From CALCKU01 sp964534845 (GTDB taxonomy: Bacteria; Pseudomonadota; Alphaproteobacteria; Caulobacterales; Maricaulaceae): 64,000 nucleotides of DNA. Location: the NCBI GenBank assembly GCA_964534845.1, contig CAZHPV010000009.1, forward strand, positions 1 through 64,000, given 5' to 3'. Positions 36,061 through 45,090 of this stretch are shown here, piece by piece. The translations under genes were made by a program, and so were the position numbers. Position 1 is the stretch's first letter, and each line of letters opens with the position of its first letter. The notes beneath the pieces were generated by a model. That model searched no databases, had not been told where the DNA came from, and saw only the letters and a program-made list of their open reading frames with translations.

Positions 36061-37128
36061 ATGTGCGTGAACCCTATATTGGACAATATTGTCAGTCGCG
36101 CGCAGTCCGCACCAAAACATATTGTGCTGCCCGAAGGTCACGATCCACGCATTATAAAGGGAGCTTGGCAAGCCGCCCATGACGGCATTGCCAAAATCAC
36201 GCTGATTGGTAACCCGGATGATATAATCCCCCAGCTTAACACGCACGATTCTGAAATAGAGGCAAAAATCGGATCTGAGACGCAAGAGATAAATCTCACC
36301 ACTCCGCAAACGTCCCAAGTCTATCTTGACGCCTATATTAAAGCAAATGCGGATAAACACATCACCCCGGACACTGCAAGAGCCGCACTATTAAACCCGC
36401 TTAACTTTGCCAATATGATGGTCAAAATGGGCAAGGCCGATGGCTGTGTCGCAGGCGCGGCACATACAACATCTGACGTGGTTCGCGCGGCCCTCAATAT
36501 AATCGGCACTGAAAAAACAGGCGCAATGGATAGTCTCGTCTCCAGCTTTTTCATCATGTTAATGCCCCAAGACCATAAATATCTGAATGGCGGCGTGATA
36601 TTTTCTGATTGCGGTCTGGTGATAAATCCTGATGCGCGCCAATTAGCCAAGATAGCCATAACGACCGCTCGGAGCGGCAAGGCATTATTGGGCCATGAGC
36701 CCAAATTGGCCATGCTCTCCTTCTCAACGTATGACAGCGCGAAACATGCCAGTGTCGATAAGGTCAAATCGGCCACAGATTTGGTTCGCCGAGACCACCC
36801 CCATATTAACATTGACGGCCCCTTACAATTTGACGCCGCGATTATTGCGGATATCGCTGCCCAAAAAGCTCCGGGCTCTGCTATAAAAGGGGCAGCAAAT
36901 ATCTTAATTTTCCCCGATCTAAACTCCGGGAATATTGCCTATAAAATCACAGAACGTCTGGGCGGCGCTAAAGCTATCGGGCCCATATTACAAGGCTTGA
37001 ACAAACCTGCCAATGATCTCTCGCGCGGATGCGATAGTGAAGACGTTTATAATATGATCGCTATAACCGTTTTGCAGGCACAAATAAATCAGCCCCGTCG
37101 GGACACCCTGCACAAGGGATCAGCATGA
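36061..37128 (+). CDS. pta: Phosphate acetyltransferase
   Basis: A 355-residue phosphotransacetylase, the short single-domain form lacking the N-terminal regulatory P-loop domain. It turns acetyl phosphate made by Xsc into acetyl-CoA. Conserved pieces are IVLPEGHDPRIIKGA at about 20-34, KMGKADGCVAGAAHTTSDVVRA and a late KAPGSAIKGAANILIFPDLNSGN. The start codon follows a weak ribosome-binding region 51 bases after xsc. The gene overlaps the next by four bases (ATGA). Confidence 0.93.
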   Translation: MCVNPILDNIVSRAQSAPKHIVLPEGHDPRIIKGAWQAAHDGIAKITLIGNPDDIIPQLNTHDSEIEAKIGSETQEINLTTPQTSQVYLDAYIKANADKHITPDTARAALLNPLNFANMMVKMGKADGCVAGAAHTTSDVVRAALNIIGTEKTGAMDSLVSSFFIMLMPQDHKYLNGGVIFSDCGLVINPDARQLAKIAITTARSGKALLGHEPKLAMLSFSTYDSAKHASVDKVKSATDLVRRDHPHINIDGPLQFDAAIIADIAAQKAPGSAIKGAANILIFPDLNSGNIAYKITERLGGAKAIGPILQGLNKPANDLSRGCDSEDVYNMIAITVLQAQINQPRRDTLHKGSA

Positions 37129-38141
37129 GTTTGGATATAATAGTCATTAAAAACCGATTGGCCGGCGCGGCCATCACACTATCTATAGGCACGGCCATTC
37201 TGATTTTCGCCCGGTATTTCGGTGCGCCTGTCATGTTAGTTGCCATAATAACCGGTCTGATTTTACACAGGCTTTATGCCCTCCAGCCCCTTCGGGCCGG
37301 CTTTGATTGGTGCGCTAAAGGCTTGCTCTATATCGGGGTCGCCTTAATGGGTTTGCGTATTGATGTGGGCGATCTCTCCCAAGCGGGAATTCTTTCACCC
37401 GCTCTGATTTTAGTAACGTTGGTCGCAACACTTTACGGCGGATTCCTCATTGCGCGTTGGTTTGGACAAAGCAAAGACTTTTCTATCCTGATGAGCGGCG
37501 CCGTCGCAATATGTGGAATTTCGGCTGCCGCCGCCATTTGCGCAGCCCTTGATGATTGCGAAACCCGGGACGAAGAACTGGCCGTCACGGTCGCGGGGAT
37601 CACGGTTTTATCAACCGTGACCATGATTTTTTATCCCTTGCTAGTCCATCTTCTAGGTCTGGAAAATCTCGGAGCCGGTATCCTCATGGGCGGAGGCATC
37701 CACAATGTCTCACAAGCTGTCGGGGCAGGATATGCCGTATCAGCAGAAGCTGGTGATTTATCCGTCTTACTCAAGCTTTTACGCGTTTCAATGTTACTGC
37801 CCATTATCATTATCATTTCAGTGTTATGGGGTAAGAATGCTGCGACACCCTATCCAAGTTTGGGAGCCAAAATTCGGGCGAATGCTCCGCCCTTTCTTGT
37901 CGTCTTCGTGGTTTTAGCCATATTGAGTTGTTTAAATTTAGTCCCTCAAAAAATAACCCATATCGGCAATGAATTTGCCTATTGGGCCCTTTGTGTTTCA
38001 CTTGTGGCGATTGGCATTAAAACGGATATGCGAGAAGTGTTATCCATCGGGCTTAAGCCTCTCATCGCCATGAGCGTTATGACTGTCCTTATGGCTGGCA
38101 TCTTATTATCGGGTATTTTTATTATCGGGTCACTCTCGTAA
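37125..38141 (+). CDS. YeiH/UPF0324-family exporter, likely sulfite or sulfate efflux
   Basis: A 338-residue polytopic inner-membrane protein with about ten hydrophobic segments. It belongs to the putative sulfate exporter (YeiH-like) family: GLLYIGVALMGLRIDVGDL, SGAVAICGISAAAAICAAL and GGGIHNVSQAVGAGYAVS are typical. Sulfonate-degrading clusters usually carry an exporter for the sulfite or sulfate released by Xsc. The four-base overlap with pta supports that job here (inference). It is convergent with the dioxygenase gene. Confidence 0.88.
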   Translation: MSLDIIVIKNRLAGAAITLSIGTAILIFARYFGAPVMLVAIITGLILHRLYALQPLRAGFDWCAKGLLYIGVALMGLRIDVGDLSQAGILSPALILVTLVATLYGGFLIARWFGQSKDFSILMSGAVAICGISAAAAICAALDDCETRDEELAVTVAGITVLSTVTMIFYPLLVHLLGLENLGAGILMGGGIHNVSQAVGAGYAVSAEAGDLSVLLKLLRVSMLLPIIIIISVLWGKNAATPYPSLGAKIRANAPPFLVVFVVLAILSCLNLVPQKITHIGNEFAYWALCVSLVAIGIKTDMREVLSIGLKPLIAMSVMTVLMAGILLSGIFIIGSLS

Positions 38142-38164
38142 GATCAAAGACCCTATAAGACTTT

Positions 38165-39301
38165 CTATTCCTCGGACGGAACAGACGTTAACTGGCCCCC
38201 ATTTGCCAGCATGCGGTACAGGCTCGTCACACCGTCATGATCGGTATAGCAGCCTTGCAAGTGTCGATATCCCTTGGAGCCATCAAAGGCCGTACGCCCG
38301 TGCAAAAGCCTGTAATTATCCATCATCAAAAGCGTGCCCTTTTTGAAAGGGAATTTGATTTGAAACTCCGGGTCATTGGATAATTCAAATAATCGCCGAC
38401 GGGCCGCATAAAAGAGGTCCAAAGTGGCTTTATCCAGCGCGGGTACATAATCCACCCGTGAGCTTAATCTCATACGGTAAACAATACCGCGATGGTCACG
38501 CTCGACTATAGGCGCATGTGATTCTAAAATAGCCGTCGATCCTTCATAGCGAAATCTGACGTGGATTGTCTCCAGCAAAGCGGCTTGCTCCGGTTCTTCC
38601 TGAGCTAGTCTTTCCGTAATGGCTATGCCGTCGACCAATGTCGACAACCCGCCCGGTACATCATTGGCCAGACAGTGCAAGAATTGCAGCCCCGGTACAG
38701 GCTCGCGGTAGGGATTATCTGTATGTGACGGCAAAGCCCTATCCGTATAAGCGAGGTCAGTGGCATTATTTTTCTTTTCGACATTAAATATCTTGCCCCA
38801 ATTCGTATCGCGCACATAGCCAAACCGACTCGCTAATTTCAAAAGATCATTCCGGTTTGTCGGTGTATTTTGCATGATACAAAAGCCGTAACGCAAAAAC
38901 CCTCCCAGCATGGTCTTAAGCCTATCCGGGTCGTCAAGCTCCGCCCAATCGGCTTCCGGCCTGTCTTTCAAGGCTGTCGTCCAGCTTTGGGGCGTTGGCG
39001 GTTCTTCGCCATCCTCGACCCAGCCTATTTCTTTTAAGAGCCTGCCCAAGGGTACCGAAAAATGCTCGCCGTCGCTAAACTCCAGTTCAATCTGATTATC
39101 ATTATGCGAGATAACGCGTTTTATCTCCATTTCAGGGTGTAGCTCTGCGGGTTCATATAGACGTTGATTATTCAGCGGATCAAAGACGCGCGCATCGCGT
39201 ACACGTTCGCGAACCCATAACGGATGCAAGCTGATTTGCCGTGTTTTATCCTTTAGGAACAATCCTCCCGATTTCGGTTCGATTTTAAGCGACTCCAACA
39301 T
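38165..39301 (-). CDS. Gamma-butyrobetaine hydroxylase-like TauD/TfdA dioxygenase
   Basis: A 378-residue Fe(II)/2-oxoglutarate dioxygenase. Residues 10-95 form a DUF971-like N-terminal domain. The catalytic part has the HxD pair in LPSHTDNPYREPVPG and the distal His in MMDNYRLLHGRTAFDG. Size and layout match gamma-butyrobetaine hydroxylase rather than single-domain TauD. In that family the N-terminal domain holds zinc through a CxCxxC cluster after WLRDN; here the equivalent reads WVRERVRDARVFD, with no cysteines. The substrate may be a trimethylated or sulfonated amine. It may form an operon with the AGCS symporter 105 bases upstream. AGGAG before the ATG supports the start. Confidence 0.85.
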   Translation of the reverse strand: MLESLKIEPKSGGLFLKDKTRQISLHPLWVRERVRDARVFDPLNNQRLYEPAELHPEMEIKRVISHNDNQIELEFSDGEHFSVPLGRLLKEIGWVEDGEEPPTPQSWTTALKDRPEADWAELDDPDRLKTMLGGFLRYGFCIMQNTPTNRNDLLKLASRFGYVRDTNWGKIFNVEKKNNATDLAYTDRALPSHTDNPYREPVPGLQFLHCLANDVPGGLSTLVDGIAITERLAQEEPEQAALLETIHVRFRYEGSTAILESHAPIVERDHRGIVYRMRLSSRVDYVPALDKATLDLFYAARRRLFELSNDPEFQIKFPFKKGTLLMMDNYRLLHGRTAFDGSKGYRHLQGCYTDHDGVTSLYRMLANGGQLTSVPSEE

Positions 39302-39405
39302 AGCTTGGCTCCTGATTTACAACCCGTTGATTTTTCAATACCGCAAAACCAAACAAGTCCAATCGTGAAATTAAACTATAAGAAATTTTAAATTAATCAA
39401 TCACC

Positions 39406-40962
39406 CTATTGAGGGCGGGCCTGCCAATAGGCTTTCAGGTCACGCTTAATTTCAGGCGCAAGGATATACAATCCAATAAGATTGGGAATAGCCATAACGA
39501 ATATCAGCGCATCGGCAAAATCGAGGATAGCGCCTAATTGCACTGATGCCCCGATAACAATAAAGAAGCAAAAAATCAGGCTAAAGGCTAACTCCTTCTT
39601 TTTGCCTTCCCCGACAATATAGGTCCACCCCTTCGTCCCGTAATACGCCCAAGCCAGCATTGTTGAAAATGCAAATAAAAATGCCGCGACGGCCAAAGGA
39701 ACCGGCGCCCATGAAATTTTAGAGGCAAAGGCTGCCGAGGTCAGTTCAATGCCGCTCAAACCGCCGCCTGTGAGGGTTTCAGCCGGAAAAGATGTCACTA
39801 GAACAAGCCCCGTTAACGAACAAATGACGACCGTATCGATAAAAGGCTCAAGCAGGGCAACAAACCCTTCTGTTAGAGGCGTTTCCGTTTTAACGGCAGA
39901 GTGGGCAATCGCAGCAGACCCCAATCCGGCCTCATTGGAAAATGCCGCCCGCTGAAAGCCGATAATCATAATACCCAGCATACCTCCGGCAACGCCGTTT
40001 GGCGAAAAGGCTCCGATTAAAATCTCGTTGAAAGCGCGTGGTAATTCAGCGGCGTTCATGCCGATAACCGCCAAAGCACCGATAACGTAAATCAGCACCA
40101 TAAAGGGCACAAGCTTGGACGTAATTCTGGCGATAGATTTAATACCGCCTATAATTATCACAGCCACACATACTGCCATCACCAAGCCCACAAGCCAGCC
40201 CTTATTATTTAGCACGCTTGCTGGGCCGCCCGTAGCCTCAACCAATTGCACATAGGCCTGATTGGACTGGAACATATTGCCGATACCCAAACAGCCGATA
40301 ACAATACTACCCGCGAAAAACAGGCCGAGAAACTTGCCAAAACCGGCCATTCCCCTGGCTTTAAGGCCGTCGCGTAAATAATACATTGGCCCGCCCGAAA
40401 CCGATCCATCTGCATTTATCTGGCGGTATTTAACACCCAGTGAGCATTCGACAAATTTCGTCGTCATACCGACAAATCCTGCCATCGCTAACCAGAAAAT
40501 CGCCCCTGCCCCCCCTAAGGAAACCGTTACAGCCACAGCCCCGATATTCCCAATCCCGACTGTCCCCGAGACGGCTGCGGTCAAAGCTTGAAAATGCGAA
40601 ATTTCGCCTTGTTCTTCCGGTTTGGTAAATTTCCCGCGCACAATATCAATGGCATGTTTAAAGCCGCGCAGATTAATAAAGCCCAAGTAAAATGTGAAAA
40701 AACACGCCGCAAAAATAAGCCAACACACAATCAGGGGAACGTCGGCAGACCCTATTTTTACTGAAAAGAAAATGAAGGCGGAAATAACGTCCGTTAAAGG
40801 TTGAACAACCTTATTTATCGTCTCATCAATGCCGGCTCCATAAGCGGGTATGGACGAAAAAACAGCCAAAATCACAGCGTAGAAAACCCGACGCGCATAA
40901 TTCAAATAATTGCAAACATTCATAAATTCCAGCTTTCGCTTTACAGGCTTTGTTTGACGCAT
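39406..40962 (-). CDS. AGCS-family sodium:alanine/glycine symporter
   Basis: A 518-residue polytopic transporter of the alanine-glycine:cation symporter family. It has a signal-like first helix, then about eleven membrane segments. Conserved motifs are FQALTAAVSGTVGIGNIGAV, SGGPMYYLRDGL and FQRAAFSNEAGLGSAAIAHS. It drives uptake of a small zwitterionic amino acid with sodium. Next to the taurine cluster it could import taurine, alanine or a betaine (inference). The start may be the first ATG (AGGAT just upstream) or the one 13 codons in. It lies upstream of the dioxygenase on the same strand. Confidence 0.92.
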   Translation of the reverse strand: MRQTKPVKRKLEFMNVCNYLNYARRVFYAVILAVFSSIPAYGAGIDETINKVVQPLTDVISAFIFFSVKIGSADVPLIVCWLIFAACFFTFYLGFINLRGFKHAIDIVRGKFTKPEEQGEISHFQALTAAVSGTVGIGNIGAVAVTVSLGGAGAIFWLAMAGFVGMTTKFVECSLGVKYRQINADGSVSGGPMYYLRDGLKARGMAGFGKFLGLFFAGSIVIGCLGIGNMFQSNQAYVQLVEATGGPASVLNNKGWLVGLVMAVCVAVIIIGGIKSIARITSKLVPFMVLIYVIGALAVIGMNAAELPRAFNEILIGAFSPNGVAGGMLGIMIIGFQRAAFSNEAGLGSAAIAHSAVKTETPLTEGFVALLEPFIDTVVICSLTGLVLVTSFPAETLTGGGLSGIELTSAAFASKISWAPVPLAVAAFLFAFSTMLAWAYYGTKGWTYIVGEGKKKELAFSLIFCFFIVIGASVQLGAILDFADALIFVMAIPNLIGLYILAPEIKRDLKAYWQARPQ

Positions 40963-40998
40963 ATCCTGCGTGTCAACGCGATAAATGTATTAAAGCCC

Positions 40999-43191
40999 CT
41001 ACTCTGCTTTCGGTTTTAGACTTTGATAAAAGTCTTCGTTAAAATCGGAATTGGCTACAGAAATGACATATTCCCGAATAGCCTCCACTGTCTCCTCATC
41101 CATAATCTTGCCAAAATTCGGCATGCCGTTCTCAGCCAAGCCGCCTTCATAGACGATTTCGCGCCAATAGTCCGCATCTGCGAGCGCGGCCGAGAAGCGT
41201 AAGTTCGGCACTAAACCTGACGAGAAAGCCTGATCGCCGTGACATGTCACACAAGCATGGGCATAGGCCTCACTGCCAATCTTTAAGACCGCCTTAGAAT
41301 TGATCGTTTCTGGGATATCCGGCTTGTGAAGCTCTACCGTGTTCACCTCTGGCAGGCTCCCTGTACCGCCTATTTTAAACACGAGGACACGGCCGACTTG
41401 CTGGGTGGCGCTTCCCGTAGGTAGTACCCCACCATAACCCAAAGCATACGCCCCGCCCCAGCCCGAAGCCACGGCAATATATTGTGTCCCGTCAATTTCA
41501 TACGTCACAGGAGCCGCCACAATACCCGTCTGGGAAAAATAGCGCCATTTGCGCTCACCTGTCGCCGCGTCATAAGCGGCAAAATGCGCATCTGACGTGC
41601 CTTGAAAAACCAGATTACCTGCCGTTGATAAAATCCCGCCATTCCACGGCCCGACATGCTCAAAGGCCCAAGCCTGTTCTTGCTTGACAGGGTCCCAAGC
41701 AATCAAACGGCCTTTTAGCGAGGCTTTTAAAGCCTTGAAAATAGCTTTATCTGTCGGCAGGGAATTGACCTCGAAATCCGCGCCGGTATTCCAGCCTGTC
41801 CCCGTATAGCCTTGCCCTTCCCGGCTTTGGAACAACCAGAAAGTTTCTTGTGCTGGAATATAGACCAAATTGGTTTGCGGGTTATAGGCCATAGGATGCC
41901 AGTTATGCGCGCCCAAGGGTCCGGGGGTTTGAAAATATGGCTCTTTCGTACCGTAACGTGCCTCTGGCACTTCAATGGGACGTCCTGTTTCTGGATCAAT
42001 GCTCGTAGCCCAATTGACAGGAACAAAATTATTGGCCGAAATAAACTCTCCCGTTGCCCGGTCGATCACATAAAAGAAACCGTTTTTAGGCGCCTGCATA
42101 ATGACTTGGCGCGTCTGGCCTTCAATCTCAAGATCCGCCAGGATCATATGCTGGGTTGCCGTATAGTCCCATGTCTCACCCGGCGTTGTCTGGTAATGCC
42201 AAACATACTCCCCCGTATCGGGTCTGACGGCGACAATAGAGGATAGGAATAAATTATCACCGCCCTCGGGTGAGCGAATGGCTTGGTTCCACGGCGAGCC
42301 ATTCCCCACGCCCACATAGAGAAGATCCAGTTCGGGGTCGTAAGCCATGCTGTCCCACGCCGTCCCGCCGCCTCCAGACGCCCACCACTCGCCTGTCCAT
42401 GTCTCGGCAGCCATGCGCATGGTTTCATTTTCAAAACCGTCTTTTGGATTTCCGGGTACTGTATAAAACCGCCAGATCATCTCGCCCGTCTCGGCATCAT
42501 AGGCGCTGAAATATCCGCGCACACCCAGCTCGGCACCCCCATTGCCGATCATGACCTTGCCTTTAATAATCCGTGGAGCGCCCGTAATAGTATATGGTTT
42601 GGACTTATCTATCGTTTGTATATCCCAACTTTTGGCGCCCGTCCGGGCATTAAGCGCTATCAAGCGCCCGTCCATCGTCGCTGTATAGACGTTTTCACCC
42701 CATATCGCCACGCCGCGATTGACCACATCGCAACACCCCTTAGCGGCCTGTTCCTTGTCAATTTCCGGGTCAAAGGCCCAAAGCGGCTCACCCGTCTTGG
42801 CATCCATGGCGTGGACAATATTCCAAGTCGAGGTGACATACATAATCCCGTTATGAATGATCGGTGTCGCTTCGATACCCCGGCTTGTACCCAGTTCATA
42901 TGACCACGCCAGTCCAAGCTTATCCACATTCTCGCTATCGATTTTATCCAAAGCTGAAAACCGGTCCTCGGCATAATTGCCGCCATGTGTCCGCCAACCA
43001 TCTGTGGCAGGATATAATATCATTGTTTCTGTCACGGCCTGCGCATTTTCCTGCGCCGACTTAAGGCCCTGCACGGTGTTTGACTTATCGGTAGAATGAC
43101 CTGTTGGTTGACAGGCGGCCATTAATAGGCCTGAAAGCGCTGTCACCGCCACACTTGTCAGTCTTAAAAACCGCATACGCTCCCATTTCAT
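40999..43191 (-). CDS. PQQ-dependent quinohemoprotein alcohol dehydrogenase, lipoprotein
   Basis: A 730-residue periplasmic dehydrogenase. The signal peptide ends in LSGLLMAAC with a lipobox Cys near 27. An eight-bladed PQQ propeller follows. It has the vicinal Cys pair in AKGCCDVVNRGVA, WDSMAYDPELDLLYVGVGNG, and the TWDYTATQH segment typical of quinohemoprotein alcohol dehydrogenases. The C-terminal cytochrome c domain has the haem motif CVTCH near 645. It should oxidise a primary alcohol or aldehyde and pass electrons to the respiratory chain. The start may be the first ATG or the one five codons in, which has GGGAG close by. It ends the DUF3604-PPIase-HupE operon, seven bases after HupE. 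Confidence 0.92.
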   Translation of the reverse strand: MKWERMRFLRLTSVAVTALSGLLMAACQPTGHSTDKSNTVQGLKSAQENAQAVTETMILYPATDGWRTHGGNYAEDRFSALDKIDSENVDKLGLAWSYELGTSRGIEATPIIHNGIMYVTSTWNIVHAMDAKTGEPLWAFDPEIDKEQAAKGCCDVVNRGVAIWGENVYTATMDGRLIALNARTGAKSWDIQTIDKSKPYTITGAPRIIKGKVMIGNGGAELGVRGYFSAYDAETGEMIWRFYTVPGNPKDGFENETMRMAAETWTGEWWASGGGGTAWDSMAYDPELDLLYVGVGNGSPWNQAIRSPEGGDNLFLSSIVAVRPDTGEYVWHYQTTPGETWDYTATQHMILADLEIEGQTRQVIMQAPKNGFFYVIDRATGEFISANNFVPVNWATSIDPETGRPIEVPEARYGTKEPYFQTPGPLGAHNWHPMAYNPQTNLVYIPAQETFWLFQSREGQGYTGTGWNTGADFEVNSLPTDKAIFKALKASLKGRLIAWDPVKQEQAWAFEHVGPWNGGILSTAGNLVFQGTSDAHFAAYDAATGERKWRYFSQTGIVAAPVTYEIDGTQYIAVASGWGGAYALGYGGVLPTGSATQQVGRVLVFKIGGTGSLPEVNTVELHKPDIPETINSKAVLKIGSEAYAHACVTCHGDQAFSSGLVPNLRFSAALADADYWREIVYEGGLAENGMPNFGKIMDEETVEAIREYVISVANSDFNEDFYQSLKPKAE

Positions 43192-43198
43192 TTTATTG

Positions 43199-44242
43199 TT
43201 ATATAAAATAGTCTTGTGTCCGTACTATAACCCAAAATACGGCTATGGCAGCACTAAAATATATAATTCCGAGCTCCAACGTCCGGATATAACGCGCCGC
43301 CCAGCGGCTTAACATCCAAAACAGAAAAATCAGAAACCCGATAACAGCAAATTGTCCCGCTTCAACGCCAATGTTAAACATGAGCAGGGCCAGTAACTCC
43401 GTTCCTTGGGGCAAGCCAAGTTCTGAAAGTGCGCTGGCAAAACCGCACCCATGTATCAATCCGATAAAAAAGGCCAGTAAGTAAGGTCGGCGCAAAGACA
43501 AGCTAGAGTGACCATTATATTTCCGCATGATCTCTACGGCCATAAGGACAATACTCGCCGCTATAAGGATTTCAATCGGCCGTATGGCCAAAGAGATAAA
43601 CCCGAAAGCCGCCAAACCCAATGTTAAGCTATGGGCCAAAGTAAAGGCCGTCGCCACGCCCCAGATTTGCGCACGGCTCACCATCAAAGTCAGACAGATC
43701 ACAAATAATAGATGATCCCAGCCTCTTAAAATATGATCGACGCCAATGAGAAAATAGGGGCCAAATCTGGGCGGGACCGGTCGGGATAAATCCAGATAGG
43801 GTCGGCTGGGTTTAACCAGTGCGCTCAACCTTTCGCCCTCGCCTTTTAGAGGGGCGGCATTGCCGTTTTTGGACGGGGCTGGATAATTTATTTCAACAAA
43901 AATATCAGTAAGCGTACGCTCAAGCCCTTTAAAGGACAAGATGCCCTCCTTCAGTGAACACTCAACCGTAAACCGCTCACGGATTGTCCCGTTAGAAATT
44001 TCCGATTTGGGTACGGATAAGGTGCAATCGTCTGGAAAACTGGGGCTTATTTTAAGCCGTTTTCCCTCAATAACGGGTTGCTTCCAAAGCGCAGAAAATA
44101 TTGACGCCCCGTCGGAATTTGACACAGGGTGTAATTTCAAAAAAGCGGGCCTGACTTCATGTGCGTCCGCCGTCACACCGAAGCCCAGAAGCAGAAGCGC
44201 GCTCAATACACAGAGTCCGATTAAGCGAGCAGCGCCCCTCAC
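43199..44242 (-). CDS. HupE/UreJ-family membrane protein
   Basis: A 347-residue protein with a signal peptide (1-27, DAHEVRP after cleavage), a periplasmic domain of about 130 residues, and a C-terminal membrane domain of about six helices. Family signatures are LIGVDHILRGWDHLLFVICL, FTLAHSLTLGLA and FIGLIHGCGFASAL. The conserved His and Asp suggest metal transport, by analogy with HupE nickel permeases, but the metal is unknown. The start is a GTG overlapping the preceding isomerase stop by four bases. A metal-loading role for the following quinoprotein is conceivable but unproven. Confidence 0.85.
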   Translation of the reverse strand: MRGAARLIGLCVLSALLLLGFGVTADAHEVRPAFLKLHPVSNSDGASIFSALWKQPVIEGKRLKISPSFPDDCTLSVPKSEISNGTIRERFTVECSLKEGILSFKGLERTLTDIFVEINYPAPSKNGNAAPLKGEGERLSALVKPSRPYLDLSRPVPPRFGPYFLIGVDHILRGWDHLLFVICLTLMVSRAQIWGVATAFTLAHSLTLGLAAFGFISLAIRPIEILIAASIVLMAVEIMRKYNGHSSLSLRRPYLLAFFIGLIHGCGFASALSELGLPQGTELLALLMFNIGVEAGQFAVIGFLIFLFWMLSRWAARYIRTLELGIIYFSAAIAVFWVIVRTQDYFI

Positions 44243-45090
44243 TCGCCGAGATCCTCGACGTTAACCTTATAGCGTTTAATCAAGCTACGCAGTTCTGATT
44301 GGTTGGTAAGGCGCTGATTTTCATCGCGCCAGAACTGCTCGACCTCGTCTTTCACATCTTCAAATGCCGGTATTTTCCCGGGTTTAATCCGCTGGACATA
44401 AACCAAATGCCGACCAAAGGCGGAATCAATCGGTCCTTGCCAGCTATCTGCTGTGATCTCAAAAAGACGGCCCGCAAATTCCGCTCCAAATAATCGCCTT
44501 ACATCACTCTGCGATAAATTTTTATACAGGCGCTGCAACATGAAAGGATCACCCAAAGCATGCCAAGGCTCTTGATCGGATTTAGGGCCAGCCTGCCCTT
44601 TTAGCTGCGCATCTATACGCGCAATTTCGGCGTCTAGATTTTCCCCCTTCGTATCAGGATTGACATAGATATGGGCGAAACTACGCGTTTCAGCCAAACT
44701 AAACCGTTCAATATTTTCAGTATATGCCTTTTCAAGAACGGCCCTTTTGGGCAAGGTCTGCTCATCAATATCTTCAATGATAAACCGCATTTTTTGAGCT
44801 AAGCGCCGTCTAATAATCGTGTCATCCTTATCAAGACCTCTTTTTAAGGCCTCGCGCATAAGGGCCTCTTCCTCGATATGGGCAAAAAGCAAAGCCCGGA
44901 TATCGTCATCAGTGGGCGGGCGCTGGTTTTCACTTGCAAAAATCAAGGCCTGACGTTCGATTTCCTCCGCGCTGACATTAATCGTCATATGCTTGCGCAG
45001 GACGACCCCTTCCCAAAAATTATGGGCTAAAAATAAAAGGCAGCCTAAAAAGATAAACTGAGCTAAAGGCTCACTTAATATCTTACGCAT
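44239..45090 (-). CDS. Membrane-anchored parvulin-type peptidyl-prolyl isomerase
   Basis: A 283-residue protein with one N-terminal membrane anchor (about 11-29), a SurA-like helical segment (ASENQRPPTDDDIRALLFAH) and a C-terminal parvulin-type region (about 135-265, ending with GRHLVYVQRIKPGKIPAFED). Parvulin proteins help periplasmic proteins fold. The key parvulin motif is divergent, so the molecule may act mainly as a chaperone. It is coupled to both neighbours: it overlaps the DUF3604 stop by one base and HupE by four. It probably services a product of this operon. Confidence 0.85.
   Translation of the reverse strand: MRKILSEPLAQFIFLGCLLFLAHNFWEGVVLRKHMTINVSAEEIERQALIFASENQRPPTDDDIRALLFAHIEEEALMREALKRGLDKDDTIIRRRLAQKMRFIIEDIDEQTLPKRAVLEKAYTENIERFSLAETRSFAHIYVNPDTKGENLDAEIARIDAQLKGQAGPKSDQEPWHALGDPFMLQRLYKNLSQSDVRRLFGAEFAGRLFEITADSWQGPIDSAFGRHLVYVQRIKPGKIPAFEDVKDEVEQFWRDENQRLTNQSELRSLIKRYKVNVEDLGE

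Noticed and set aside
38165..39301. Reading the dioxygenase as TauD (taurine dioxygenase)
   Set aside because: It is about 100 residues longer, with an N-terminal DUF971-like domain, as in gamma-butyrobetaine hydroxylase; the xsc route also makes TauD unnecessary.
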